DNA of 51,644 bases from Vicinamibacteraceae bacterium (GTDB taxonomy: Bacteria > Acidobacteriota > Thermoanaerobaculia > Multivoradales > Multivoraceae). The notes under the pieces were generated by a model. It searched no databases. It saw only the letters and a list, made by a program, of their open reading frames with translations, and was not told the DNA's origin. Shown piece by piece: positions 7,041 to 15,834 of the stretch (position 1 is its first letter; the number at the start of each line of letters is the position of its first letter). The stretch covers positions 1 through 51,644 of the forward strand of contig JAAXHG010000164.1 in NCBI GenBank assembly GCA_012270995.1, read 5' to 3'. Both the position numbers and the translations under genes were made by a program.

Positions 7041-8846
7041 TCACTGCTGCGAGGCGATCGCTTCTCCCCCTCCCTGGACAAGCGTCCGGTACTCACCCGG
7101 CTGCACGTCCGTCCAGCGCTCGACGGCGCCATCCGGCCACCGGACCTCGACCTCGGTGACCACTGCACCGTTCTCGCTTCCGAGGCCGACCAGCACCCGG
7201 GGGTCCCGGGCGGAGACGTAGCTGCCGTCGGTGTGGACGTGGCGCCAGATCGGCGGGGCGCCCTGCCGGTGGATCAGGACCTGGGCGCCCAGCGCGTCGC
7301 GGCCGTGGGCCACGAGTCGCAGGCCCAGCCAGGAGCGGTCCTGGCCGACCTGGTTGAGCAGCAGGCGGGTCGGCGCGTTGCTGTTGACGACGACGACGTC
7401 CAGGTCGCCGTCGTTGTCGACGTCGCCGAAGGCGGCGCCGCGGCTGACTTCGGACGACTCGAAGACCGCGCCGGCATCGGCCGTGACTTCCGCGAAGCTG
7501 CCGTCGCCGAGGTTGTGGAAGAGCTGGTCGGTCTGCCGCAGCGGGTAGGGGTCGCCCGCCCGGATCAGCGCGTCCATGCCGATCACCGCGCCGTTGACGA
7601 CGAACACGTCGAGCCAGGAGTCGTTGTCGTAGTCGATCCAGCCGATCCCGAAGGCGGTGAACGGCAGGCTCGGCGGCCCGAGTTGGGACGACGCCGACTG
7701 GTCCCGGAACAGGCCGGCGCCGCTGTTGACGTAGAGGGTGTTCGTCTCCTGTTCCAGGTGGCTGACGACGATGTCCGGATCGCCGTCGCCGTCGAAGTCC
7801 CCGGCGCCGACGCCCATGCCGGCCTCGGGCTGGCCTTCGCGGTTGACGGCGACTCCGGCCAGCAGGGCGTTGTCGGCGAAGGTACCGTCGCCCCGGTTGA
7901 TCCAGAGCCGGTTCCACATCAGGTCGTTCGCCACGTAGAGATCGATCCAGCGGTCGCCGTTGAAATCGGCGGCAACGGCCCCCAGCCCCGAACCGGGCTC
8001 GGTGCCGATTCCCGAGGTCGTCGACACGTCCTCGAAGGTGCCGTCGCCCCGGTTGCGGAACAGGCTGTCGGTCGCCGGCCGGTAGGCGCCGGGGGCGCAG
8101 TAGGTCAGGACGCCGCTCGGGAGCGGGCACGGCGTGTTGTCAGCCAGCGAGTAGTCGACGTAGTTGCCGACGTAGAGGTCCAGCCAGCCGTCGCGGTCGA
8201 AGTCGAAGAACGTGGCGGCGACGGACCAGCGGGGATCGTCGGCGCCCGAGGCGACCGTGACGTCGTCGAAGGTGCCGTCGCCGCGGTTTCGCAGCAACTG
8301 GTTGGAGCCGAAGTTCGTGACGTAGAGGTCCGTCCAGCCGTCGTTGTCGAAGTCGCCGGTCGCGACGCCCATGCCGTAGCCGTCGGCTTCGATGCGGCTT
8401 GCGTCGGTGACGTCGGTGAAACGGAGGTCGGCGCTGGTGGCGCCGGGCTCCAGGTCGTTGCGGTAGAGGCGGTCGGTAAGCGGCGTGCCGGGAGGCGGCG
8501 AGAAGATCGGGTCCGGGCCGAGCATCCGGCCCTGGAGGAGGTAGATGTCCAGATCGCCGTCGTTGTCGAAGTCGAACAGGGCGGCGCCGCCGCCCATGAT
8601 CTCGTTGAAGTAGTGCTCGCCGGACATCCCGTTGAAGTAGACGAAGTCGAGGTTCGCGGCGGGGGCGGCGTCGACGAAGATCGGCGCCTGGGACGTCGAG
8701 GTGGCGGGGTCGGGGGTTGGCGAGCAGGCGATGAGGAGGAAGATGAGGGCGAGGGCGAGGTACGCGCTCGCCGCTTCGCGGCGTCGCGCCCGGTGCCGGC
8801 CAGAAGGCCGGCGCACCGACAGTCGGCGCACCCGGTGGTTAGTCAA
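7041..8846 (-). CDS. CRTAC1-family FG-GAP/ASPIC-UnbV lipoprotein
   Basis: An exported beta-propeller protein. A lipobox LLIAC places the lipidated Cys at residue 41. At least seven calcium-type FG-GAP blades follow (FDFDNDGDLDIYL, DFDNDGWTDLYVTNFG, DFDRDGWLDLYVGNY, DFNGDRWIDLYVAND, DFDGDGDPDIVV, DYDNDSWLDVFVVNG, DVDNDGDLDVVVVN). The C-terminal ASPIC/UnbV domain (about 500-600) includes VEVRWPDGAVERW. The TTG start is coupled to the sulfatase-like gene's stop. The first ~25 residues are encoded by a REP-like hairpin element, so the signal peptide's Arg-rich n-region is repeat-derived; GTG codons at 8831 and 8816 are alternative starts. The ligand is unknown; an extracellular scaffold or carbohydrate-binding role is inferred. 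Confidence 0.88.
   Translation of the reverse strand: MTNHRVRRLSVRRPSGRHRARRREAASAYLALALIFLLIACSPTPDPATSTSQAPIFVDAAPAANLDFVYFNGMSGEHYFNEIMGGGAALFDFDNDGDLDIYLLQGRMLGPDPIFSPPPGTPLTDRLYRNDLEPGATSADLRFTDVTDASRIEADGYGMGVATGDFDNDGWTDLYVTNFGSNQLLRNRGDGTFDDVTVASGADDPRWSVAATFFDFDRDGWLDLYVGNYVDYSLADNTPCPLPSGVLTYCAPGAYRPATDSLFRNRGDGTFEDVSTTSGIGTEPGSGLGAVAADFNGDRWIDLYVANDLMWNRLWINRGDGTFADNALLAGVAVNREGQPEAGMGVGAGDFDGDGDPDIVVSHLEQETNTLYVNSGAGLFRDQSASSQLGPPSLPFTAFGIGWIDYDNDSWLDVFVVNGAVIGMDALIRAGDPYPLRQTDQLFHNLGDGSFAEVTADAGAVFESSEVSRGAAFGDVDNDGDLDVVVVNSNAPTRLLLNQVGQDRSWLGLRLVAHGRDALGAQVLIHRQGAPPIWRHVHTDGSYVSARDPRVLVGLGSENGAVVTEVEVRWPDGAVERWTDVQPGEYRTLVQGGGEAIASQQ
8769..8822 (-). repeat. REP-like two-hairpin element, copy A
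   Basis: Read on the minus strand it starts TGTCGGTGCGCC. Hairpin 1 spans 8795-8812 (GCCGGCC-TTCT-GGCCGGC) and hairpin 2 spans 8769-8783 (CGCCGC-TTC-GCGGCG). Hairpin 1 is identical to copy B and differs by one loop base from copy C. The second half has diverged. It lies 21 bp past the sulfatase-like stop and inside the 5' end of the CRTAC1 frame. Confidence 0.75.
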
Positions 8847-11269
8847 CCCCGACGTTCCAGGGCTCGTGCCGAGGCGAGTTGCCGCCGCGCCTCTTCCGGC
8901 TGGCCGAGCCGGGTGTAGATATCGGCGAGCAGGTAGTGGCCCATGGGCGCCATGTCGGATCCCGGGTCGAGTTCCAGGCCGGTACGTGCCAGTTCGATCG
9001 CGCGGTCCAGTTGTTCATTGCGGTCGACGAGGGACTTGGCCAGGAAGAAGTGGCCGACGGCGAACTCCGGGTTGATCTCGATCGATTGCTCGAGCGCTTG
9101 GGCCGCGCCGTAGCGGTCGCCGAGGCTGTCCAGTAGCCGGCCGAGGTTGAACTGCACCCGGTAGCTCTGGGGGTGGACATCGAGTTCGCGGCGGTAGAAG
9201 TCGGCGGCTGCACGTGGGTCGCCGCGCTCTTCGGCGAGCAGGGCGAGGTTGAAGTGGGCCAGGCGAACGTCCTCCTGAACGGTCAAGGCCTCCTTGAAGA
9301 GCCGCTCCGCGTTGACCGGATCGGACCGCAGGAGCGCCACGGCGCCTTGACTGACGACCGCGGCGCCCATCTCCGGTGACAGATCGGCGGCCTCCCTGAG
9401 GTGCTCCTCGGCACCCTCCAGGTCGCCGAGGTCCACGAGCATGCGCGCGAGTTCGTAGTGGATGATCGCGTTGCGTGGATCGAGCCGCAGGAACTCCTGG
9501 TAGCCGAGGATCGCCTCCTCCTCGGCGCCGGCCCGCCGGTAGGCGTTGGCGAGGTTGATCACGGCGTGGGCGTAGTCGGGCTTCAGTTCGATGGCTCTGC
9601 GGTAGCTCTCGATCGCGGCGCCGGTGTCGTCGCCGCGCACCTGCTCGTCGCCGAGCCGGACCCAGGCAGAGGTAACCGACGGGTCCTCGATCAGCACCCG
9701 TTCGAGGGCTTCGACGGCCGCGGGCCGGTTCCCCTGGAGCGAAGCCTCGCGGGCGTCGCGCATCAGGTTGTAGAGATGGATCCGGTCCTTCGGGTCGGCG
9801 AGCAGGGCCCGGTCCACACTCTCGTCGGTACTGCCGCCGAAACTGGCCAGATAGCCGAGGGCGGCGAGCCGCGCCCGGGTCTCCGGATCGATCTCCTCGA
9901 TCGCCGCCGGCCGCGCCACGTCGGCCCATCGCGACTCGAGGGACTGGAGCATCGAGGCCATCCGGTCCGCCTCGTCAGGTCGCGCAGCGTACAGGTTGTT
10001 CCGCTCGTCCGGGTCGACCGCCAGGTCGTACAACTCGGGGCGGGGCGCGGCGACGTACTTCATGTTCTCGACGCGCAGCGCGGCGAGGTCGCTCCAGCCG
10101 TAGTGATAGCGCGGGTAGACGGCTTCCGCGTAGGCCGGCAGGCGCGGCCCGGAGGCGCCGGTCAGGAGCCGGACGATGCTTGCGCCTTCGAAGGAGGGGT
10201 CGCGCTCCGCCTGGCCGGCGTCGACCGCCAGCAGGTCAAGGACGGTCGGGAAGACATCGACCGCCCTGACCACATCGCCGATCCTGCGGCCCCGCGTCGT
10301 GTCGTAGGGCGTGCGAAGGATGAAGGGAACCCGCGTCGCCCCCTCGTAGACGAAGAAGCCGTGGCCGGATTCGCCGTGCTCGCCGAGACTCTCGCCGTGG
10401 TCTCCGATCACGATGACCACGGTGTCGTCCGTGCGCCCGTTCTCGTCGAGCCAGTCCAGCAACCGGCCGACCTGCGAGTCGACGTAGGCGATCTCGCCGA
10501 TGTATGGACGGTTCCGGTGCCGCTCGGCGAACGGTTCCGGCGGTTCGTAGGGTGAGTGCGGATCGTAGAAGTGGACCCAGGAGAAAAAGCGCGCGTCCGG
10601 GGCCTCGTCGAGCCACGTCAACGCGGCGTCCGTGACCTCGCCCGCCGGCCGCTCGATTTCGTTCAGCGCCAGCCGCACGGTGTCGCTCAGGTCGAAGTCG
10701 TCGAAGTAGTGGTCGAAGCCCTGGGCGATCCCCCACTTCGCGTCGAGCACGAACGCCCCGACGAAGCCGCCGGTGCGCAACCCCTCGTCCCTCAGGATCT
10801 CGGCCAGGACGACGTGCTCGTCGCCCAGATAGAAAGCGCCGTTGTCCCTGACCCCGTGAGCCGGCGGGAACTGTCCGGTGAAGATCGACGCGTGCGCCGG
10901 CAAGGTCAGCGGCGCCACCGCCTCCGCCTGCTCGAACAGCACCCCCTCCGCCGCCAGCCGGTCCATGTGCGGTGTCTCGATATCAGCGAACCCGTAGGCC
11001 CCGATCCGATCCGCCCGGGTCGTGTCCAGCGTGATGAGCAGAAGACTCAGGTCACCGGGCCCGACCCCGCCCGGAAGCCGACCCAGCACATGCCCCGACG
11101 GTGTCGTGATCTCTCCACCGGACGTTAGCCGGATCCCCACACCGACGAGAACGACCCCCGCAACGGCCAGGGCCAGCGCGAGTCCTATCCACCGCCCCAG
11201 CTTTGCTCGTTTCGCTCGGCCAGCGGTCAACTCGCTGGATTCATCCCGGCGGGGTCGTGCGCTGCCCAT
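8843..11269 (-). CDS. Membrane-anchored sulfatase-fold (alkaline phosphatase superfamily) enzyme with C-terminal TPRs
   Basis: An 808-aa protein. One transmembrane helix (about 27-47) precedes a sulfatase-type domain with the metal-binding LLLITLDTTRADRIGAYG (D82), APLTLPAHASIFTG at the nucleophile loop, and VIGDHGESLGEHGESGHG. At the position of the C/S-x-P-x-R formylglycine motif it has T122-L-P-A-H126, so it cannot make formylglycine; a Thr nucleophile points to phosphotransferase or phosphodiesterase chemistry. From about 520 to the end are TPR repeats (AIESYRRAIELKPDYAHAV, AAQALEQSIEINPEFAVG). GAGG lies upstream of the ATG. It is the first gene of a two-gene operon with the CRTAC1 protein; the active site should face the periplasm, though the exact placement of the TPRs is inferred. 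Confidence 0.85.
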   Translation of the reverse strand: MGSARPRRDESSELTAGRAKRAKLGRWIGLALALAVAGVVLVGVGIRLTSGGEITTPSGHVLGRLPGGVGPGDLSLLLITLDTTRADRIGAYGFADIETPHMDRLAAEGVLFEQAEAVAPLTLPAHASIFTGQFPPAHGVRDNGAFYLGDEHVVLAEILRDEGLRTGGFVGAFVLDAKWGIAQGFDHYFDDFDLSDTVRLALNEIERPAGEVTDAALTWLDEAPDARFFSWVHFYDPHSPYEPPEPFAERHRNRPYIGEIAYVDSQVGRLLDWLDENGRTDDTVVIVIGDHGESLGEHGESGHGFFVYEGATRVPFILRTPYDTTRGRRIGDVVRAVDVFPTVLDLLAVDAGQAERDPSFEGASIVRLLTGASGPRLPAYAEAVYPRYHYGWSDLAALRVENMKYVAAPRPELYDLAVDPDERNNLYAARPDEADRMASMLQSLESRWADVARPAAIEEIDPETRARLAALGYLASFGGSTDESVDRALLADPKDRIHLYNLMRDAREASLQGNRPAAVEALERVLIEDPSVTSAWVRLGDEQVRGDDTGAAIESYRRAIELKPDYAHAVINLANAYRRAGAEEEAILGYQEFLRLDPRNAIIHYELARMLVDLGDLEGAEEHLREAADLSPEMGAAVVSQGAVALLRSDPVNAERLFKEALTVQEDVRLAHFNLALLAEERGDPRAAADFYRRELDVHPQSYRVQFNLGRLLDSLGDRYGAAQALEQSIEINPEFAVGHFFLAKSLVDRNEQLDRAIELARTGLELDPGSDMAPMGHYLLADIYTRLGQPEEARRQLASARALERRG

Positions 11270-11454
11270 GGCGAAACCTCAGCCTAACAGCGGCGTTGGT
11301 GGTCCGTTCGCAGTGCTGGCCTGACCGGGTCGCCTCGGCCTTTCCGACCGACGCCGAGGTCCGAACCTACGGTGCGTCCTCGATGCACGATGGTGCAGCG
11401 ACACCGGGTTGCCGCCGTTCGGCGGTCTGACGACGTCCAGGCTGCCGCGGCGTC

Positions 11455-12198
11455 TCAGCCGGCTCTCGGACGGAGAGCGACCATGTCGATGTCGAGACCG
11501 AGTCGCTGCATCTCAAACAGCGAGGAACCGCGCAGGTCGTACGGGCGGAGGGTTAGATCAAACGGAAACAAGCCCGGATGTCGAAGGGCGTCGTCGATCG
11601 GGAGCGGGCGCTGCGCGTAGTGGAGCAGGCCCTCCAGCAGGAGCTGCGAGGCATCGCCGCTCAGCGCAATCGGTTCCCGAATGGCCCGATACACGCCGCG
11701 CGTGCCGGTGTCCCGCAGGGCCTCCCAGTCAACCATGGATCGAACGATTCTCTGCGCCGCGCGATCCACCGTCGAACGGTCTCCCCACTCCCGCCGCATT
11801 CGGCCCGTGAGATGGGCGAGCGTGAGGTTGCTCTGCAGGGACAGCGTTCGGCCCACATGGCAGGCGACGTCCCCGAAGAAGGGATAGACCGCCATGAGCA
11901 CGCTCCAGTGCATGGCCAGACGCTCGCCTGGCGACAGCGAGGGGAGGATGTCGATGGCGCGGCCTCTGAACGCGGTCAGCCTCTTTGGAGTCAGGACCCA
12001 TGCGCCGACCAGAACGCCCACCGTCTTGTGACGCGCGGTGCCGGGTTTCCGTTCGCCGCCGACCTGGTCGCGCAGCAGGTCGAAGAGCCGGTCCCGAACG
12101 GTCTTTTCGTCGGCGCCGGCTGCTACTTGTGCGGCCACCGCGTCGAGCCACCCGAGTTCGAGGCGGCGGTCCAGACCGATTCTGCGACCCCGGTTCAT
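11455..12198 (-). CDS. BrxA-position protein of the BREX-like operon
   Basis: Last gene of the defence operon, 247 aa, ATG overlapping the pglZ stop (TAATG). In BREX type 3 this slot is filled by the small DNA-binding protein BrxA (DUF1819). Similar traits here are a small all-helical protein, a basic block REWGDRSTVDRAAQRIVRSM that resembles a winged-helix DNA-binding segment, and ALRDTGTRGVYRA behind it. I do not see the full DUF1819 signature, so this may be a distinct family in the same place. The N-terminal ~60 residues are a helical region (LGWLDAVAAQVAAGADEKTV), and the C-terminus carries LTLRPYDLRGSSLFEMQRLG. Confidence 0.55.
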   Translation of the reverse strand: MNRGRRIGLDRRLELGWLDAVAAQVAAGADEKTVRDRLFDLLRDQVGGERKPGTARHKTVGVLVGAWVLTPKRLTAFRGRAIDILPSLSPGERLAMHWSVLMAVYPFFGDVACHVGRTLSLQSNLTLAHLTGRMRREWGDRSTVDRAAQRIVRSMVDWEALRDTGTRGVYRAIREPIALSGDASQLLLEGLLHYAQRPLPIDDALRHPGLFPFDLTLRPYDLRGSSLFEMQRLGLDIDMVALRPRAG

Positions 12199-14306
12199 TA
12201 CCCGGTCTGCCGGAACCTGATGAAGGGGACGATCACCTCTTCCAGCGCTATGCCGCCGTGACCGACGGCATGCCGGCCCTCTCGCAGGAACGCGCGTCGG
12301 CCCGGGGCGAGCAGCGGAAAGAAGCCGCTTGGCAGACCAGTCTCCGCCGCCCATTCGATGGCCTCCGGAAAGCTGGCGGCTGCCGCGGCTCGGGTGTTTC
12401 GGTCGCGGAAGACGTGGGCGCGCACGCTTCGGCTCTTGACCACGGCGCCCGCGTCCAACCTGCCCATGCCGTGAGCTTCGACGTTGCCGTGATCCGAAGT
12501 GACGACGACATCGAAGCCTCGCTCGCTCAGGGCTTCCAGCAGTCGCGCGAGGGCACCGCTGTGCGCCCACTGCCGAACGAGCGCGTGAAGGCCGGCGCTT
12601 CCCGTGGTCGTTCCGTGCATGGCCTCGTCGATCTTGTTGATGACGATGCCAAGTGCCCGCAAGCGGCCATTGTCCGCTACGCGGCGGACTTCGTCGAGGA
12701 AGTTGGCCTCGACGCGGTCCAGGCCCTCGACGACGTAGCTGACTTCCGAGCCCGCCAAGCCGTGGCCTTCCCAGAACGTCGTCCAGTGCCGTGGCTCATG
12801 CTTTGTGTCGTCCACGCTGGACCCGAACGCGAACGGCTCCTTGCCGGAGAAGATGGCCTGCCTCGATACCGTCGTCGAGGTGGGCGCCCAGGCGAAACAT
12901 GCGTCTTCGAGCACGTCCAGACCGTCTCCCAGTTGCTCGCGGAGGGGATTCCGCAACACGATCCACTGGTCGAGCGCCAGCCCGTCCAGGACCACCAGCG
13001 CTTGCCGAACGGGTTGGGCGTCCTGCGAGTCGTCCGTACCAGAAGCGGACTGTTTGAGGGCCATGTGACGCGGAATGTGATGAACCACGACCGGTCGCTC
13101 GTAGGCCGAGAGGTTGTGGAGCGAGGCGAAGTTCGACTTCATCCAGTCCGCGAATGCCGCCTCCACCCGGTCGTGCAGCCGTTCGACACGCAGCGTGTCG
13201 GGGGGCGAGACGCCCGGCGCCATCTCCCAGCGAAGTGCAAGGAGTTCCGCCCAGATCCAGGCGAACTCGACCCACCGCCGGTGATTGACGTCCGCACCCG
13301 GAAGTTCCGACTCCGAACGCTTCAGAAGACGGCGGAAGCGCTCGCTCCTGTGCTCCTGGTCGTCGGCGCGGATTCCGACCCGCATCCACGCTTCGCACGC
13401 CTCCGCGGAGCCGACCCCCTCCGCCGGTGCCAGAAGTCCTTCCTGAAACAGGTTGTCGATGTAGACGCGCACGTCGGCGTGGCCGAATGGCAACTCCGGC
13501 GGTCCCGGGATACGGAGGTCGTTGTCGGCCGGCGCGCGCGCCTCGCCGAGTCGGCTGCGGCGAACGAAGAGCGGCCACCGTTCGTTCAGAAAGGCGAAGA
13601 AGGCGCCGCGGTTCGGGACGACCCGCTCCAGGGGCCAGTCGTTCCAGCGATCGTTGCGACGCAGCGCCTGAAGGAGATGCTCCTCGAATCCCGCCGAGAC
13701 AGGGAAACCGCGGTAGTGCCAGCGGAGGAGCGCCCTCAGCAGCCCGGCAGGCGTCGTGATCGTCTCGGGCGACACGCCGTAAACATGGCGCAGCGCGTAG
13801 TCCCGCGTTGCCGCTGCGCCGAGCGGCTTCTCCGGAGGGTCCTGCGATTGAGCCTCGAACAGCAGGTCGAACGTCCCTCGGTCGAGTGTCCGCAGAACGG
13901 TTGGCGAGAGCCGAGGGAAAAGGTGACCGATCGACAGCCGCAGGCAGCGTCCCTCTCGTCGTACCTCGCCGAGAACGTCGAAGGGCAGGCTGTCAAAGTC
14001 GGCCTCCTGGTCCTGGACCACCACGACGAGGTGGGCTCCGCCACCGCCGTCGTCCCAGGACCTGCGGTACCGGAACTCGTAGGCATGGCGAAACGCAACG
14101 GGGTCGTCGTAGGGGACGAAGTCAAACCCGCGGTTTGCCAGTTCCCGCAGAATCGCCTCCTCGCTCAGGAGGCGGTCATGGTCGACAACGGCGGTCAGCC
14201 GCGCTGCGCCGGCGACCTCGGCTTTGAACCGCTCCAGAATCGGGGCACGCCAGCCGACTTGTGGGCTCGTGAGCGCCGAGACGTCGGTCACGCAGGCATG
14301 TTCCAT
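12198..14306 (-). CDS. pglZ: BREX-type PglZ phosphatase-like protein (type 3)
   Basis: PglZ is the hallmark alkaline-phosphatase-superfamily protein of BREX and Pgl phage defence. The C-terminal PglZ domain (about 440-700) shows QALVVLDGLALDQW (metal Asp), TSTTVSRQAIFSG (nucleophile-loop Thr), VVTSDHGNVEAHG and AVGHGGIALEEVIVPFI. The N-terminal ~400 residues are the helical region seen in BREX-3 PglZ proteins. ATG at 14306 is chosen because it follows the upstream stop by five bases and starts the conserved N-terminus; an in-frame ATG at 14408 would overlap the upstream gene by about 100 bp. The length of 702 aa suits the family. Confidence 0.88.
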   Translation of the reverse strand: MEHACVTDVSALTSPQVGWRAPILERFKAEVAGAARLTAVVDHDRLLSEEAILRELANRGFDFVPYDDPVAFRHAYEFRYRRSWDDGGGGAHLVVVVQDQEADFDSLPFDVLGEVRREGRCLRLSIGHLFPRLSPTVLRTLDRGTFDLLFEAQSQDPPEKPLGAAATRDYALRHVYGVSPETITTPAGLLRALLRWHYRGFPVSAGFEEHLLQALRRNDRWNDWPLERVVPNRGAFFAFLNERWPLFVRRSRLGEARAPADNDLRIPGPPELPFGHADVRVYIDNLFQEGLLAPAEGVGSAEACEAWMRVGIRADDQEHRSERFRRLLKRSESELPGADVNHRRWVEFAWIWAELLALRWEMAPGVSPPDTLRVERLHDRVEAAFADWMKSNFASLHNLSAYERPVVVHHIPRHMALKQSASGTDDSQDAQPVRQALVVLDGLALDQWIVLRNPLREQLGDGLDVLEDACFAWAPTSTTVSRQAIFSGKEPFAFGSSVDDTKHEPRHWTTFWEGHGLAGSEVSYVVEGLDRVEANFLDEVRRVADNGRLRALGIVINKIDEAMHGTTTGSAGLHALVRQWAHSGALARLLEALSERGFDVVVTSDHGNVEAHGMGRLDAGAVVKSRSVRAHVFRDRNTRAAAAASFPEAIEWAAETGLPSGFFPLLAPGRRAFLREGRHAVGHGGIALEEVIVPFIRFRQTG

Positions 14307-14311
14307 ACCGA

Positions 14312-14818
14312 TCAGCCGGGGATCCGAACGGCGGTGCAGCCCGAAATCGCATCGCCCAGCTTCTCGATGGGAACGACGATACAGCTTCTCATGTACTCGC
14401 GTTCCCACGGTTCGCGGCCTTCCTGCCGAAGCCGCTGGCGCAGACGATCGTTGAGCGTCATCAGGAGCGGTTCCTGCACGGACATCCCGTCGATTCCGAG
14501 GACCACGACCAGCCGCATCCGCTTCGCGTCCCGCCGCATCAGATGGAGATACGTATAGGAATCGCGGGCCTTCGGCGCCAAGTGCTCGTTCACCAGTTCC
14601 CGACCCGCCAGTCTGCTGGCGAAGCGGCGCCGCCCCTCTTCGATTCGGGACGCAGCGGGGTCCTTCACCTCGATCAAGACGATCTCGTCGACGCCTTCCA
14701 CGACGAAGTCTACGAACGCCATGCCGTGCGGTACGGGCACTCCTCGCTCGTCGAGTCTCGACGCGATCCAGTCTTCGCCGAAGGTGAACAGGAGCTCGCT
14801 TTCCTGCAGGACCTCCAC
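14312..14818 (-). CDS. PD-(D/E)XK nuclease-like protein
   Basis: A 168-aa protein whose GTG start shares a base with the ATPase stop (TAGTG), so its synthesis is coupled to the ATPase. The core VDFVVEGVDEIVLIEVKDP has D37 and E50-x-K52 spaced as in PD-(D/E)XK nucleases, with a helix bearing GEDW before it. The C-terminal half is helix-rich and basic (LNDRLRQRLRQEGREPWERE). Together with the upstream AAA ATPase it makes an ATPase/nuclease module inside the BREX operon. Nuclease activity is inferred from the motif; no specific family name is claimed. Confidence 0.65.
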   Translation of the reverse strand: MEVLQESELLFTFGEDWIASRLDERGVPVPHGMAFVDFVVEGVDEIVLIEVKDPAASRIEEGRRRFASRLAGRELVNEHLAPKARDSYTYLHLMRRDAKRMRLVVVLGIDGMSVQEPLLMTLNDRLRQRLRQEGREPWEREYMRSCIVVPIEKLGDAISGCTAVRIPG

Positions 14819-15834
14819 TACCCCTCTCCGGCTAAGGATCGCTGGATCTCGCGGTCGTACAGTTCGCTGTAGGCGGCGGCGATCGGGCTGTTTCGCAGCA
14901 GAAACGGTCGGTCCGCCGACTCGCACTCGACCTCGCCGTCGGTTTCACTGCGATACAAGGCGTAGAACCGGACCTGATCTTCGCTCGTGGTGAGCAGTTC
15001 CAGTTCCTTCAGGATGGCGTAGTCGTGCGTGGCAATCAGCACCTGCACTCCGATGCGCTGCAGCTGCAGCAGGATGTCGACGAGGACCGGGAAGACTCCC
15101 GGGTTCAAGTTCGCCTCCGGTTCGTCCCAGAAAAGGACAGAGCCGTCGAGCAACGTGCCGTTCTGAACGAGAAGCCACAGCAAGCCCAGCTTCCGCACTC
15201 CCTCCGCCAGCAGCGTGAACTCCAGGTTGCCGTGCCGGTTCTTCAAGAAGAACTCTTCGTTGGCGAGCGTCACCTTGCCGGCGATGGCGCGCTGCAAGCT
15301 CGTCAGCACGTTGCGGCGGTTCTTGTCGAGTCGCCCGCGGAGCGCGGGCCTGTAGGCGCGGTCCAGAATGTCTGCGTAGACCTCTTCGAAGTGAATCTCC
15401 CGCTGACCATAGAGAGAACGGAAGCCGGGTCCATGAGAGAGCATTTCCTTGACCGGGATGAACACGCTCTCGATCAGTTCCTCGGACCACGGTCGCCGGC
15501 CGGTTACCGTGGCGGATGACGCCACGGTCGAGTGATTCGAGAAGGAGATGCGGAGTTTCCGCTCGTTTCGCCAAGCCTCGCCTACAGCGCGAGAGCTTCC
15601 CTGCTGCCGCTTGACCAGACGACCGATGGCGCGCTTCGATGGCAGGAACAGGCGGATCATCTTCTCGCCGTAGTTCGTTCCGGGCCGTGACGCTTCGCAG
15701 GCCGCATAGCCGAGTTTCAGGAGGTGGGACTTCCCCGTGCCGTTGGCGCCGATGAAGACGTTGATCCCCGGGTTCAGATCGATGTCGAGACGCTCGAACG
15801 CCGTGAACCGCTCAAGCCGGATGCGGGTCAACAT
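14818..15834 (-). CDS. AAA ATPase of the OLD/ABC-like AAA_15/AAA_21 type
   Basis: A 338-aa ATPase of the SMC/RecF-like AAA_21 group. Walker A is FIGANGTGKSHLLK (residues 28-40), Walker B is SVLFWDEPEANLNPG, and the switch-like His follows in VLIATHDYAILKELELL. AGGAGA stands six bases before the ATG. A longer in-frame start at 15903 is rejected because the family begins at LTRIRLERFTAF. It is the first gene of a sub-block (ATPase, nuclease-like, PglZ, BrxA-position) that starts after a 207-bp gap. It occupies the place where BREX type 3 normally has the helicase BrxHII. Confidence 0.85.
   Translation of the reverse strand: MLTRIRLERFTAFERLDIDLNPGINVFIGANGTGKSHLLKLGYAACEASRPGTNYGEKMIRLFLPSKRAIGRLVKRQQGSSRAVGEAWRNERKLRISFSNHSTVASSATVTGRRPWSEELIESVFIPVKEMLSHGPGFRSLYGQREIHFEEVYADILDRAYRPALRGRLDKNRRNVLTSLQRAIAGKVTLANEEFFLKNRHGNLEFTLLAEGVRKLGLLWLLVQNGTLLDGSVLFWDEPEANLNPGVFPVLVDILLQLQRIGVQVLIATHDYAILKELELLTTSEDQVRFYALYRSETDGEVECESADRPFLLRNSPIAAAYSELYDREIQRSLAGEG

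Noticed and set aside
7233..8918. Long + strand frame rich in Val, Asp and Arg
   Set aside because: Mirror of the FG-GAP repeats of the CRTAC1 gene.
8843..11269. Functional arylsulfatase
   Set aside because: The C/S-x-P-x-R formylglycine motif is absent (T-L-P-A-H), so sulfatase activity is not claimed.
11411..11424. Hairpin CCGCCG-TT-CGGCGG as terminator of the BREX-like operon
   Set aside because: Two-base loop and no T-run on either side; no support for termination.
11985..14558. 857-codon open frame on the + strand
   Set aside because: It is antisense to pglZ and neighbours; Arg/Val-rich with no domain, a GC-rich codon-bias shadow.
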